This document shows positions 1 through 7,868 of a stretch of DNA of 22,113 nt, piece after piece. This DNA comes from Pirellulales bacterium (GTDB taxonomy: Bacteria; Planctomycetota; Planctomycetia; Pirellulales; JAICIG01). The translations under genes and the position numbers were made by a program. The stretch spans positions 1 through 22,113 of the forward strand of contig JAICIG010000077.1 of the NCBI GenBank assembly GCA_025924495.1. The letters are read 5' to 3'. The notes under the pieces are model-generated. The model did not search any database, was not told the origin of the DNA, and saw only the letters and a program-made list of their open reading frames with translations. The stretch's first letter is position 1, and each line of letters begins with the position of its first letter.

Positions 1-2098
1 CCGTTGCGTCATCGCTTCCGGACGCAACGGAACGTCCGTCCGGACTGAAGCGGACGCAGTTGACAGCGAGCGAATGTCCCGAGAGGACCTGCGGCTCGGC
101 TGCCGCCGGCAATTCCCAGAGTTTCACCTGCTGGTCGACGCCGCATGTCGCCAATTGGCGCCCATCCGAGCGGATCGCCACGCTCCGCACGGCCCCCGTG
201 TGCGCCTCGATTGAGCGGACGGCCTGCCCCGTGATCGCGTCGCACAGGTGCACGCTGCCGCCTTCCGTGCCGTAGATCACGCGTTTGCCGTCAGATGAAT
301 ACGCGATACATAACACCGGTTTTTCTTGCTGCGGCAAGGCTCGAACAAGTTCTCCCGTATGCGAGTCAAAGACGGCTGCGGAGCCATCGCCTGATCCGAG
401 CGCGACTTGGGAACCGTGCGGATGATGAGCCACGCAGGTGATGTAGCCCGATTGAGCTCCAAAAGCCAGCAGATCTCGGTTGTAGAGTCGCTGCCAGTAA
501 TGCCATTCGAACCCCCGCAAATCTTCGTCTCCGGGCGCTGGAACACAGCGGTCGAGGTATTCCAGCACAGCTTCGCCGTCGTTGCTTTCATAGGCGCCCT
601 GGACCAGATGCATGAGGTCCACGTACAGATGTTTCTGCACGTCTCTGGATCTGGCATCGGCTCGCGCTGCTTCCCGCTGTGCTTGAGCGGCATTGGCTCG
701 CGCGGTTGCCTTCGCCGCGACGGCGCGATTGCGTTCATATTCGGCCGCTTTGCGCTGCTGCTCCTCACGGTTCCGGGCATCGACCGCATCCTGACGGGCA
801 TAAGTCGCTCGAATCGCCTGCCATGTGCTGAGAACCGACGCCATGAGCAACACGGTCAGGAACGCTGTGGCCGTAACTAGCATTGTCCTGTGCCGGACGG
901 CCAGTTTGCGCAGGCGGTACGTTTTTGAGGGAGGGCACGCTTCGACCGGTTCATTCGTGAGATACCGTTGAATATCCTGCGCCAGGGAATTGGCCGTTTG
1001 ATAGCGTCGCGAGCGGTTTTTCTCGAGGGCTCGCATTGCGATCCAGTCGAGATCTCCTCGGACCACGCGCGTCAGCATCTGCGGTTCCATCCGCCTCTGA
1101 GCCGAGATCGCAGGCAAAGCGTCCGCACTTCCCAGACGGGTGCTCGGCGGAAGCGGTTCCTCCTCGCGAATCACTCGCAGAACTTCCACCAGACCGGCTT
1201 CCTGAATCCTGCGGGCCGTCAGAGGCGTCGTTCCGGTCAATAACTCGTACAAGAGAACTCCCAAGCTGTAGATGTCCGAGCGCGTATCAATATCGAGCGC
1301 ATTGAATTCCGCCTGCTCGGGCGACATGTATTCCAGGGTGCCGACAATCCCGCCGAAACCGGTAAAGAGCGTCCGTTCGGTCAACTGTTGGCCGATCGCT
1401 TTGGCGACGCCGAAATCGATCACCTTGGGGACAGGGCAGCCGTCGTAGGTCGCCACCAGCACGTTTGTTGGTTTGATGTCGCGGTGAATGATGCCTTTCT
1501 GATGCGCATGCTGGATGGCATAGCAGATCGGCACAAACAGTTCGAGCCGTTCCCTAGGCGTCAACTGGTGCTGATCACAGTACTTCGCAATCGAGACGCC
1601 TTTAACCAGCTCCATGACGAAAAAGGGTCGCCCTTGGTCCGTCGTCCCCGCATCAAGGACGCGCGCGATATTGGGGTGATCCATCAGCGCCAGCGCCTGT
1701 CGTTCGGCTTCAAATCGCGCGAGCACCTGGGCCGAATCCATTCCAGGCTTGATGATCTTGAGGGCAACGCGGCGGCGCACCGGGTATTCTTGGTCTGCCA
1801 TCCAGACCGCGCCCATGCCACCCGCCCCAATCAACTCGAGCAACTTGTAGGCGCCGATTTTCGTCCCGGGTTGCTCCGCGGTTGGCGAATGAAAGGTGGC
1901 AGCGAGGTGCGGATCGACGACCGGCTGTTCTAAAAACCCCGGTTGTTCGTCGTAAGCTCGCAGCAGAGCCTCGATACGCTCGCGTATCGCCGAATCGCCC
2001 TGGCAAGATTCATCCAGGTATTGGGCTCTGGCTGCGGGATCCGTCAAAATCCGAGCCTGTTCAAAGATGTGACGTTCGTGAAGACTGCCGGTCGCCAT
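1..2098 (-). CDS. Ser/Thr protein kinase with C-terminal WD40 repeats (3' end outside window)
   Basis: The reading frame is open from an ATG at 2098 to the left edge (about 699 codons) and continues beyond it. A conserved-looking N-terminal segment (residues 1-75) precedes the kinase domain. Visible motifs are the glycine loop GAGGMGAV (91-98), VALK with Lys114, the catalytic loop HRDIKPTN (205-212), DFG (228-230) and the SPE form of APE (259-261), so the kinase looks active. One membrane segment lies near 405-425. An Arg/Ala/Glu/Gln-rich, probably coiled-coil stretch (about 433-490) follows, then WD40 repeats from about 530 (VKLWELP, FSPDGRSVASGSDD). This is the planctomycete Hanks-type kinase layout: cytoplasmic kinase, membrane helix and a propeller domain expected outside the cytoplasm. 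A GGGGA ribosome-binding-like sequence precedes the start. The ECF sigma gene ends 96 bases upstream on the same strand, so the two are probably co-transcribed. The substrate is unknown. Confidence 0.93.
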   Translation of the reverse strand, partial: MATGSLHERHIFEQARILTDPAARAQYLDESCQGDSAIRERIEALLRAYDEQPGFLEQPVVDPHLAATFHSPTAEQPGTKIGAYKLLELIGAGGMGAVWMADQEYPVRRRVALKIIKPGMDSAQVLARFEAERQALALMDHPNIARVLDAGTTDQGRPFFVMELVKGVSIAKYCDQHQLTPRERLELFVPICYAIQHAHQKGIIHRDIKPTNVLVATYDGCPVPKVIDFGVAKAIGQQLTERTLFTGFGGIVGTLEYMSPEQAEFNALDIDTRSDIYSLGVLLYELLTGTTPLTARRIQEAGLVEVLRVIREEEPLPPSTRLGSADALPAISAQRRMEPQMLTRVVRGDLDWIAMRALEKNRSRRYQTANSLAQDIQRYLTNEPVEACPPSKTYRLRKLAVRHRTMLVTATAFLTVLLMASVLSTWQAIRATYARQDAVDARNREEQQRKAAEYERNRAVAAKATARANAAQAQREAARADARSRDVQKHLYVDLMHLVQGAYESNDGEAVLEYLDRCVPAPGDEDLRGFEWHYWQRLYNRDLLAFGAQSGYITCVAHHPHGSQVALGSGDGSAAVFDSHTGELVRALPQQEKPVLCIAYSSDGKRVIYGTEGGSVHLCDAITGQAVRSIEAHTGAVRSVAIRSDGRQLATCGVDQQVKLWELPAAAEPQVLSGHSLAVNCVRFSPDGRSVASGSDDAT

Positions 2099-2194
2099 GC
2101 GCGTCCCCGAATTCAAGTTGCGATACGATTCCGCCCTCTATAGTGCGAGATAACGGGCAACTTTCCCCGACCAAAACCGCAGAAATCCTCTGGC

Positions 2195-2755
2195 TCACTC
2201 GCAATCCGGCCTGGATTCCAACTGCACCCGTAACCAGGATTTTGCATAAGCCCAATCGGCGTCCGCGGTTGATGCAGCGATACCCAATAATTCGGCGATC
2301 TCGCGCATCGTCAGGCCGGCAAAGTATCGCAGCTTGACGACTTCCGCGACGCGGGGAGCGGCCGCGCCCAGCCTTTCCAGCGCCTCGTCCAGTGCAAGTA
2401 GATCCTCACTAGATTGCGGAGCGGTCAATTGCTCCATCGCTAGAGGCTGCCGTCGCCACTCTCCGCCAGCCCGAATGGATCGCTTGTGGCGCGCCCGCTC
2501 AATCAAGATTCGTCGCATAGCCTCGGCAGCCACGCCAAAGAAGTGGGCTCGCCCCTTCCAAGGTCCGCATGAATTCGAGGATGACAGCCGCAGCCAAACC
2601 TCATGCACCAGGGCGGTGGGTTGCAAGGTCTGCCCGGCAGGTTCATTGCGAAGCTTGGCCGCGGCCAGCGATCGCAGCTCTTCATAAATCAATGACAGTA
2701 ACTGGGCGGGGTCATTGAGAGCATCCGAATCCGGGATGGAGTTGCTTCCTGGCAT
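2195..2755 (-). CDS. ECF-family RNA polymerase sigma factor
   Basis: This 186-residue protein is an extracytoplasmic-function sigma-70 factor. Region 2 spans about residues 15-95 (LLSLIYEELRSLAAAKL, then TALVHEVWLRL and HFFGVAAEAMRRIL). Region 4 spans about 125-180, with the helix-turn-helix LTMREIAELLGIAASTADADW followed by AYAKSWL. These phrases match the planctomycete/acidobacterial ECF subfamily often encoded next to Ser/Thr kinases. It would direct RNA polymerase to a specific promoter set. The neighbouring kinase, 96 bases downstream on the same strand, is the likely regulator, since no anti-sigma gene is visible. The chosen ATG at 2755 has no clear Shine-Dalgarno sequence, so the exact start is less certain than the identity. 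Confidence 0.92.
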   Translation of the reverse strand: MPGSNSIPDSDALNDPAQLLSLIYEELRSLAAAKLRNEPAGQTLQPTALVHEVWLRLSSSNSCGPWKGRAHFFGVAAEAMRRILIERARHKRSIRAGGEWRRQPLAMEQLTAPQSSEDLLALDEALERLGAAAPRVAEVVKLRYFAGLTMREIAELLGIAASTADADWAYAKSWLRVQLESRPDCE

Positions 2756-2844
2756 CTTTGGCGTGATTGGCCATAGACGGTTTGGATGGCGTCCGGGCGT
2801 AAATCCCGGAGGCGCTGCGAATCAAGGCGAAGCACGAAACGACT

Positions 2845-2873
2845 ATAATCAGCGTTTTCAGACGCCGATTCAA
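2845..2873 (-). promoter_or_regulatory. Candidate promoter for the ECF sigma/kinase pair
   Basis: On the minus strand a TTGAAT hexamer (2868-2873) and a GATTAT hexamer (2845-2850) are separated by 17 bases, about 90 bases before the ECF start. Each matches the housekeeping consensus at four or more positions. This is pattern matching only; ECF genes are often autoregulated through a different promoter type. Confidence 0.28.
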
Positions 2874-3068
2874 TACTGAACAACACATGGAGCACACACG
2901 CGTGGCTAACGCCCATGCACATCTTGCGGACATCGCCGGCGCGTGGAGGTCCGGCAGACCCGCGTGTGGAACTGCGCGCTTGCCGACAGGGCGGTTTCGC
3001 TGTGCCGAAGGCCGAAAAACGCGTCGGAGTTCGACCGGCAAGTCGCCTTTCAGACAGAGCAACCGTTC

Positions 3069-3104
3069 CTGTCCGTACTCATCCGTCGGTTGTTTCACGG
3101 ACAG
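3069..3104. repeat. 8-bp perfect inverted repeat downstream of DUF1559
   Basis: CTGTCCGT (3069-3076) and ACGGACAG (3097-3104) are exact inverted copies with a 20-base spacer, 40 bases past the stop of the DUF1559 gene. No T-run follows on the minus strand, so it is not a classical intrinsic terminator. It could be a 3' stem-loop or chance. Confidence 0.35.
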
Positions 3105-3143
3105 AATAAGTCAACGGCCGGCCCGTTCCCAGTCTAGCCGCGC

Positions 3144-4418
3144 CTACGGCCCGATCTGGCTCTCGTCGATCGGACGGCTGCGAAGGGTTCCATAGCTGTT
3201 CTGACCGCTGGGATAGTAATACTGCACAAGGTTCGCAACGCTGCCCGTGCCGGCAGTGTCCATTGCGTTGCCCGGCATGCCCGGTGTGTTACACTTCTCT
3301 CCGTTGGGGGTCATCAACTGGCAGAAGACCGTGTAGTCGATGTCCTGGCTGAGAAAGCGGATGTGGCTGTCGCAAAAGGCCACGTTGACTCCCAATGGAT
3401 GATTGCTGGAAGGGGCCATGGTGTAGTTGATGTGGTAGCCGGTAGCTGACGCTCGGCTGCTTTGTGAGGAATTGATCTTCATTAGTGAACTCGGCTGAGC
3501 GTCGGGCCACCAGACGAAGCCGTTCTGCGGCTCGGTGCCGGCGCCGTAAGGTTTTGAGAGGCTTGTTCCCGTGCTCCAGAAGGCCGTGCCGTTATACGGC
3601 GATTGAATGGCAGAAACGCAGGGCCCGATCGCGGCCTCGGCCCCGTTGCTGGTGGTAACCCTGAGGATTGCCCAAGGAGCGTAGTTGTTCTCCGAGAGCA
3701 TCAGCGTCAGCGAGCTGCCATCGTTGACCGTTATGTAGTCCTGGGTCTGTTTGATAATCGGTCCCGGATTGAAAATCATGCCCGCGGTGGTTGTCGTTTT
3801 GCCCCACACAGTGACCCCGGCAGGTTGCTGCGGGTTCCAGTGGTTGAAAAACACGCCGTTGGCCGGATAGTCGGCGGGAGTGGCGCCGGGAGTGACGCCG
3901 CTGGCCGAGCCGTTGTAAGTGGCCGACTGGACGTCGATCATGCCGCAGTTGGCCACGTAGACACAGGGCGTATCGCCGCCAGTCGACGTGGGCGGCGAGC
4001 TAGGGCAGTTGAGAATTTCGATATAGACGGGTGGCGGATCGGTCGCGTAGGTAGGAGGCACGGTCACGATCGTCGAGGCGCCCCAGGCGCCACTGCGGTA
4101 GATTCTGTAGATATCGGTGCGCTCGATGTAGGGGAGGACTGGGACAATCCAGCTCACGGGATAAATCGCCGAGGTGTTGCTCAGCACGAGCGGCTCGACA
4201 TAGCCTGGGTACGAATTCTTGGCACTGACGAAATTGGTCACCGCAAGCGCGAGTTGCCGCATGTTATTGGCACACGTGTTCCGCCGCCCCGCCTCACGCG
4301 CTTGCTGCACGGCGGGCAAGAGAAGGGCCATCAGCATGCCGATGATGCTGATCACCACCAACAATTCCACGAGCGTGAACGCTCGGCGACGCCGTGCAAA
4401 CGATTTATCCCACTCCAT
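3144..4418 (-). CDS. DUF1559 protein with type IV prepilin-like N-terminus
   Basis: The proposed product is 424 residues, starting at the ATG at 4418, where GGGGAG lies 10 bases upstream. An upstream ATG at 4484 in the same frame would add 22 residues ahead of an otherwise typical short basic prepilin leader. The leader MEWDKSFARRRRA is followed by FTLVELLVVISIIGMLMALLLP (from residue 14), the prepilin cleavage and N-methylation motif, then VQQAREAGRR and the CANNMRQLALAVTNF segment typical of DUF1559. Near the C-terminus is the H-X9-D motif (HPLGVNVAFCDS), with Ser where the family usually has Gly. These proteins occur in very large paralogous sets in planctomycetes and are thought to be exported pseudopilin-like surface proteins; their function is unknown. 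No pilus genes are adjacent. Confidence 0.93.
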   Translation of the reverse strand: MEWDKSFARRRRAFTLVELLVVISIIGMLMALLLPAVQQAREAGRRNTCANNMRQLALAVTNFVSAKNSYPGYVEPLVLSNTSAIYPVSWIVPVLPYIERTDIYRIYRSGAWGASTIVTVPPTYATDPPPVYIEILNCPSSPPTSTGGDTPCVYVANCGMIDVQSATYNGSASGVTPGATPADYPANGVFFNHWNPQQPAGVTVWGKTTTTAGMIFNPGPIIKQTQDYITVNDGSSLTLMLSENNYAPWAILRVTTSNGAEAAIGPCVSAIQSPYNGTAFWSTGTSLSKPYGAGTEPQNGFVWWPDAQPSSLMKINSSQSSRASATGYHINYTMAPSSNHPLGVNVAFCDSHIRFLSQDIDYTVFCQLMTPNGEKCNTPGMPGNAMDTAGTGSVANLVQYYYPSGQNSYGTLRSRPIDESQIGP

Positions 4419-4884
4419 AGCTCGATGGCTCCCCGGTTTTGGCCGGCCCGCCGGCCACGTTGATGAAGACGTATCCCATAACATGCCTCATCCCAGCCCC
4501 CCCGGAAGTGTAGCCAATCGATTCGGAATGCCAAGCGGTGTTGACCAGAAACATAAGAAATTAGGAATTGTTTTCATTTGTGCTCGAGTGTCCGGCCCTC
4601 GCGTTGCTCGACCTCGCCCGGCTTCCACGGCATTCAGATTCGGCTCAAGAAGTGCCAAGAGACACGGTGCTTCAAAGCGTTGCAGCGCGAAACGCTCAAT
4701 TCTGACGGTCAAGAGCTGCCGATCCTCGTAATCCGAGCGCGCGTGGGTCCGGCGCAGGTATGATGCTTTGAGCCAAAAAGGCTCTTTTGAGAAGCCGGCT
4801 GCTTGGATTGCCCTCTCCGGCAAGCCATGATCTAGGCATCGTTGGGCGGTTCGAAGCTGGGGCGCGTTAACGGCGAGGTGTTGG
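4419..4884. other. Divergent intergenic region between DUF1559 and carbon-nitrogen hydrolase
   Basis: About 466 bases separate the two start codons. Positions 4545-4580 are clearly AT-richer than the surroundings and could hold the DUF1559 promoter, although no convincing -35/-10 pair was found. A small hairpin with a T-run lies at 4770-4788. Frames crossing the region have no recognisable protein features. Confidence 0.5.
4770..4788 (+). terminator. Small terminator-like hairpin in the leader of the hydrolase gene
   Basis: GAGCC (4770-4774), a loop of five A, GGCTC (4780-4784) and then TTTT (4785-4788) form a short intrinsic-terminator shape about 100 bases before the hydrolase start. The stem has only 5 base pairs, so its effect is doubtful. 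Confidence 0.25.
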
Positions 4885-6327
4885 ATGCGATGTCTCCTGA
4901 TTGCAGAATGCTGCGTGTCTGCCGGGTTGCTCTTGCTGGCGGTTGCCGCTGGGGCAAGCGAAGCGACGGAGGGCTGGACGCCGCACGCCCCGCGCGAGGA
5001 AATCCGTCCGCTTTTCAAGCGGACGCCGCAGGGTTCGCTGCTTATCCGGGCAGACGGCCGCGAGGGACTGATGGGGCACTGGGAAAAAACCTTCCCGATC
5101 GAGGGAGGAAATTATTATCGGTTCTCGGCTCTCCGCAGGAGCGTTGGCGTAGACGTCGTTCGCCGTACTGGAGTGGCGCGGATTACCTGGCTCGATCAAT
5201 CCGGCAAGCGGGTGTTGCACGACGAACCATCCTCTGGCGCGTATCACAAAGGCGAACGGCCTCAAGCAGAACCTGAGTTTCCTGCCGACGGCAAATCGGC
5301 TGACGGCTGGACCACGGTGATGGGAACTTATTTGGCGCCTGAGGCCGCCCGGCAGGCTGTCGTGGAGCTCGGCTTCCGCTGGGGACCGCCGCACTCGTCG
5401 ATCGAATGGAGTCACGTGTCGCTGGAGCGGATCGATCCTCCGGCGCCGCGCATCGTCCGCCTGGCAACGGTGCACTATCAGCCGCGCGCCGGAAAGATGC
5501 CGAAGGAAAAGCGGGAACAGTTCGCCCCGTTGATTGCCAAAGCCGCCGAACAGAAGGCAGACCTGGTCGTCCTGCCCGAAACGCTCACCTTCTTTGGCAC
5601 AGGCTTGACCTATGTGGACTGCGCCGAGCCGATCCCCGGACCTTCGACCGAGTACTTCGGGGAGCTGGCCAAGCGGCATAACTTGTATATCGTGGCCGGC
5701 CTGATCGAGCGCGACGGGCGCCTGGTCTACAACACGTCCGCCCTCGTCGGCCCGGATGGCCAGCTCGTCGGCAAGTATCGCAAAGTCACTCTGCCGCGAG
5801 GCGAGATCGAAGGAGGGATCATGCCGGGGCATGAGTATCCCGTCTTCGACACGCGGTTCGGCAAGCTGGGCATGATGATCTGTTACGACGGCTTCTTCCC
5901 TGACGTCGCCCAGGAATTAGCGCAGAACGGCGCGGAGGTGATCGCCTGGCCGGTGTGGGGATGCAACAATCTGCTCGCCGCCGCCCGCGCCTGCGAGAAC
6001 CACGTCTATGTTGTCAGCAGCACCTACACCGACGTCGGCGGCGATTGGATGATCTCAGCCGTCTTCGGGCACGACGGCAGCGTGCTGGCTCAGGCGAAAG
6101 AGTGGGGCACGGTCGCCGTCGCGGAGGTCGACCTCGCCAAGCCGATGCACTGGCACAGCCTCGGCGACATGAAAGCACAAATTGAACGCCATCGCCCCTT
6201 GCTGCCGCATGAGAATAAATCGGCCGTGCGAGGACAGCCAAAGCCGCCCGAAGTCCAAGAGGCCCGCGCAGTCGATGAGGCACGCGGTCGTTCATCCGCA
6301 GCAGCGGCGCTGAAAGGTCAGCGATAG
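4885..6327 (+). CDS. Secreted carbon-nitrogen hydrolase (nitrilase superfamily) with N-terminal extra domain
   Basis: This 480-residue protein starts at an ATG with GAGG six bases upstream. A signal peptide covers about residues 1-24 (hydrophobic 11-22, then AAGASEA). Residues 30-185 resemble a beta-sandwich/carbohydrate-binding-like module (HWEKTFPIEGGNYYRFSALR, WTTVMGTYLAP). Residues 188-420 are the nitrilase-type domain, with all three catalytic residues visible: Glu232 (LVVLPET), Lys300 (KYRKVTLP) and Cys333 (MICYDGFFPD). The fold hydrolyses non-peptide C-N bonds such as amides, nitriles or carbamoyl groups; the substrate cannot be read here. The C-terminal tail after about 440 is Ala/Arg/Glu-rich and probably disordered. 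The gene stands alone on plus, 129 bases before xseA. Confidence 0.92.
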   Translation: MRCLLIAECCVSAGLLLLAVAAGASEATEGWTPHAPREEIRPLFKRTPQGSLLIRADGREGLMGHWEKTFPIEGGNYYRFSALRRSVGVDVVRRTGVARITWLDQSGKRVLHDEPSSGAYHKGERPQAEPEFPADGKSADGWTTVMGTYLAPEAARQAVVELGFRWGPPHSSIEWSHVSLERIDPPAPRIVRLATVHYQPRAGKMPKEKREQFAPLIAKAAEQKADLVVLPETLTFFGTGLTYVDCAEPIPGPSTEYFGELAKRHNLYIVAGLIERDGRLVYNTSALVGPDGQLVGKYRKVTLPRGEIEGGIMPGHEYPVFDTRFGKLGMMICYDGFFPDVAQELAQNGAEVIAWPVWGCNNLLAAARACENHVYVVSSTYTDVGGDWMISAVFGHDGSVLAQAKEWGTVAVAEVDLAKPMHWHSLGDMKAQIERHRPLLPHENKSAVRGQPKPPEVQEARAVDEARGRSSAAAALKGQR

Positions 6328-6380
6328 CTGCGGGCGTAGTTGATCGGCGAAGTCGCGGCGGCACGCTCGCAACTCGCCGC

Positions 6381-6409
6381 TTCGCAAATCGACCGCCGAC
6401 CTCTATAGT
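6381..6409 (+). promoter_or_regulatory. Candidate promoter of xseA
   Basis: TTCGCA (6381-6386) and TATAGT (6404-6409) are spaced by exactly 17 bases, and the predicted transcription start is about 40 bases before the xseA ATG. It matches four of six at -35 and five of six at -10 of the housekeeping consensus. This is prediction only. Confidence 0.42.
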
Positions 6410-6456
6410 GCGCAGGTACTTTCCTGCCCTGCCCCGTTGAGACGCACCCGATCGTT

Positions 6457-7722
6457 ATGAGCTTATTTCCAGAAGAATCGCCGGAGCCCGTCCTGTCCGT
6501 CTTCGAGTTGACGAGCCAGATCAAGGACTTGCTCGAAGGCAACTTTCAATCGGTCTGGGTCAGCGGCGAGATTTCGAACTTCTCGCGGCCGCAATCCGGT
6601 CATTGCTATCTAACTCTCAAAGACGACCGGGCCCAGATCCGCGCCGTACTGTGGCGGATGACGGCGAACCGCTTGAAGTTCGAGTTGGAAGACGGCCTGG
6701 AAGTGATCTGCCAGGGAGACGTCGACGTCTACGCGCCCCGCGGCTCATACCAGTTGGTGATTCGCCAAATCGAGCCGAAAGGAGTCGGCGCGTTGGAGCT
6801 AGCCCTGCGAAAGCTCAAAGATAAACTCACGGCCGAGGGCTTGTTCGATGTCGCGAGAAAGCGCCCCCTGCCCCGCTTCCCGCGGCGGATCGCCTTTGTC
6901 ACTAGTCCCACCGGCGCCGCTATCCGCGATTTTCTCGAAGTCTTGCGGCGCCGCTGGCGCGGCGCCGATGTGCTGATCGCCCCGGTGCGCGTCCAAGGCG
7001 AAGGAGCCGCGCAGGAAATCGCGGCCGCCATCGCGGCCGTCAATCGCCTCTCGATTCCGATCGACTGCCTCGTGGTCGGCCGCGGCGGCGGGAGTCTCGA
7101 GGATCTGTGGGCCTTCAACGAAGAGCCGGTCGTGCGGGCGATCCACGCCTCGCGAATTCCGGTCGTCTCGGCCGTCGGGCACGAGATCGACGTCACACTG
7201 GCCGACCTGGTCGCCGACGTGCGCGCGCTCACGCCGAGCGAAGCGGCTGAATTGGTCGTCCCCGCGGCGGATGAACTCTCTCAAGCATTGCGTTCCCACC
7301 AACGTCGCTTGCTTGGGGCATTGCAGCGTCGGGCGTTGCTCAGCCGCGCGCGGCTCGATCAGCTCTCCAATCGCCGCGTATTTCGCAAGCCGTTCGAGCT
7401 GGTCCACGACGCCCAGCGCCGGCTTGATGAGCTCTCGACTCGCTCGAATCGTGCGGTACGTCAACGTCTGGCTGCAGCGCGGCGACAGATTGACTCGCTC
7501 TCGTCACATTTGGAATCGCTCAGCCCGCTGGGCGTTCTCAGTCGCGGCTATAGCCTCACGCAGCGCCTCGGCGACGGGGTGCTAGTGCGCAACGCGGCCG
7601 AACTAGCCATCGGCGAATCGATCTCCACCCGCCTCGCCCGCGGCCGTGCCATCAGCCGCATTGAGTCGGTCGAGCTCGAGACGTCGCTGCCTGCAGGCGA
7701 TGAACAAAACGGCGATCAATGA
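6457..7722 (+). CDS. xseA: Exodeoxyribonuclease VII large subunit
   Basis: This 421-residue protein is XseA, the catalytic subunit of exonuclease VII, which degrades single-stranded DNA from both ends in mismatch repair and DNA-damage processing. The N-terminal OB-fold spans about residues 11-108 (VWVSGEISNFSRPQSGHCYLTLKD). The catalytic domain carries FVTSPTGAAIRDF (147-159), VVGRGGGSLEDLWAFNEE (206-223) and VGHEIDVTLADLVADVRALTPSEAAE (from 240), the family's signature motifs. A helical region rich in Arg/Leu (about 270-355) is followed by the C-terminal motif LSPLGVLSRGYSLT. Length is close to that of other family members. The small subunit xseB is not adjacent but lies about 4.9 kb downstream on the same strand, beyond an opposite-strand block. 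Confidence 0.97.
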   Translation: MSLFPEESPEPVLSVFELTSQIKDLLEGNFQSVWVSGEISNFSRPQSGHCYLTLKDDRAQIRAVLWRMTANRLKFELEDGLEVICQGDVDVYAPRGSYQLVIRQIEPKGVGALELALRKLKDKLTAEGLFDVARKRPLPRFPRRIAFVTSPTGAAIRDFLEVLRRRWRGADVLIAPVRVQGEGAAQEIAAAIAAVNRLSIPIDCLVVGRGGGSLEDLWAFNEEPVVRAIHASRIPVVSAVGHEIDVTLADLVADVRALTPSEAAELVVPAADELSQALRSHQRRLLGALQRRALLSRARLDQLSNRRVFRKPFELVHDAQRRLDELSTRSNRAVRQRLAAARRQIDSLSSHLESLSPLGVLSRGYSLTQRLGDGVLVRNAAELAIGESISTRLARGRAISRIESVELETSLPAGDEQNGDQ

Positions 7723-7743
7723 CGTCTTGGATGCTCAGATAAA

Positions 7744-7849
7744 ATTGAACAGAAGGCAACGAAGATAACAAAGAAAGGGAAAGAGACTGAATTAGAGGAC
7801 GAAGCATTCTCTGCCCCCCTTCGTTTCCTTCGTTCCCTTCTGTTCCAAT
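7744..7849. repeat. Long imperfect inverted repeat between converging xseA and histidine kinase genes
   Basis: The arms at 7744-7773 and 7819-7849 are near-perfect inverted copies. Paired blocks are ATTG/CAAT, AACAGAAGG/CCTTCTGTT, AACGAAG/CTTCGTT, AAC/GTT and AAG/CTT, giving about 26 paired bases with a few mismatches and one bulge. The 45-base centre is purine-rich on its left. Each arm is itself a loose repeat of an AACRAAG-like unit. Its place between two stop codons suits a bidirectional terminator, and its size and pattern also suit a dispersed palindromic element. No transposase is nearby. Confidence 0.75.
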
Positions 7850-7868
7850 CTTCCCGTGACATTCAGCA

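Larger units (their letters stand above)
2756..3143. other. Intergenic region, no gene recognised
   Basis: This 388-base stretch lies between the ECF sigma start and the DUF1559 stop, both on minus. Several open frames cross it on both strands but none has a recognisable domain or ribosome-binding site. It holds the candidate ECF promoter and one inverted repeat (3069-3104). Confidence 0.6.

Noticed and set aside
1..30. Perfect 10-bp inverted repeat (CCGTTGCGTC / GACGCAACGG) at the window edge
   Set aside because: It lies inside the WD40-coding part of the kinase gene, where it encodes a standard GRSVASGSDDAT repeat segment; no independent role is supported.
2712..3098. Open frame on minus of 128 codons between the DUF1559 and ECF genes
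   Set aside because: It starts with GTG inside an inverted repeat, overlaps the ECF gene in another frame, and has no ribosome-binding site or recognisable domain.
4867..5832. Open frame of 321 codons on minus opposite the carbon-nitrogen hydrolase
   Set aside because: It is an antisense shadow of a well-supported gene, and the translation is Arg/Pro/His-rich without domains.
2135..6412. The 13-mer CCTCTATAGTGCG occurs at 2135-2147 and again at 6400-6412, both near gene starts
   Set aside because: A shared 13-mer within 22 kb is expected by chance at this level, and the two genes read in opposite directions relative to it. Only the second copy fits a promoter spacing.
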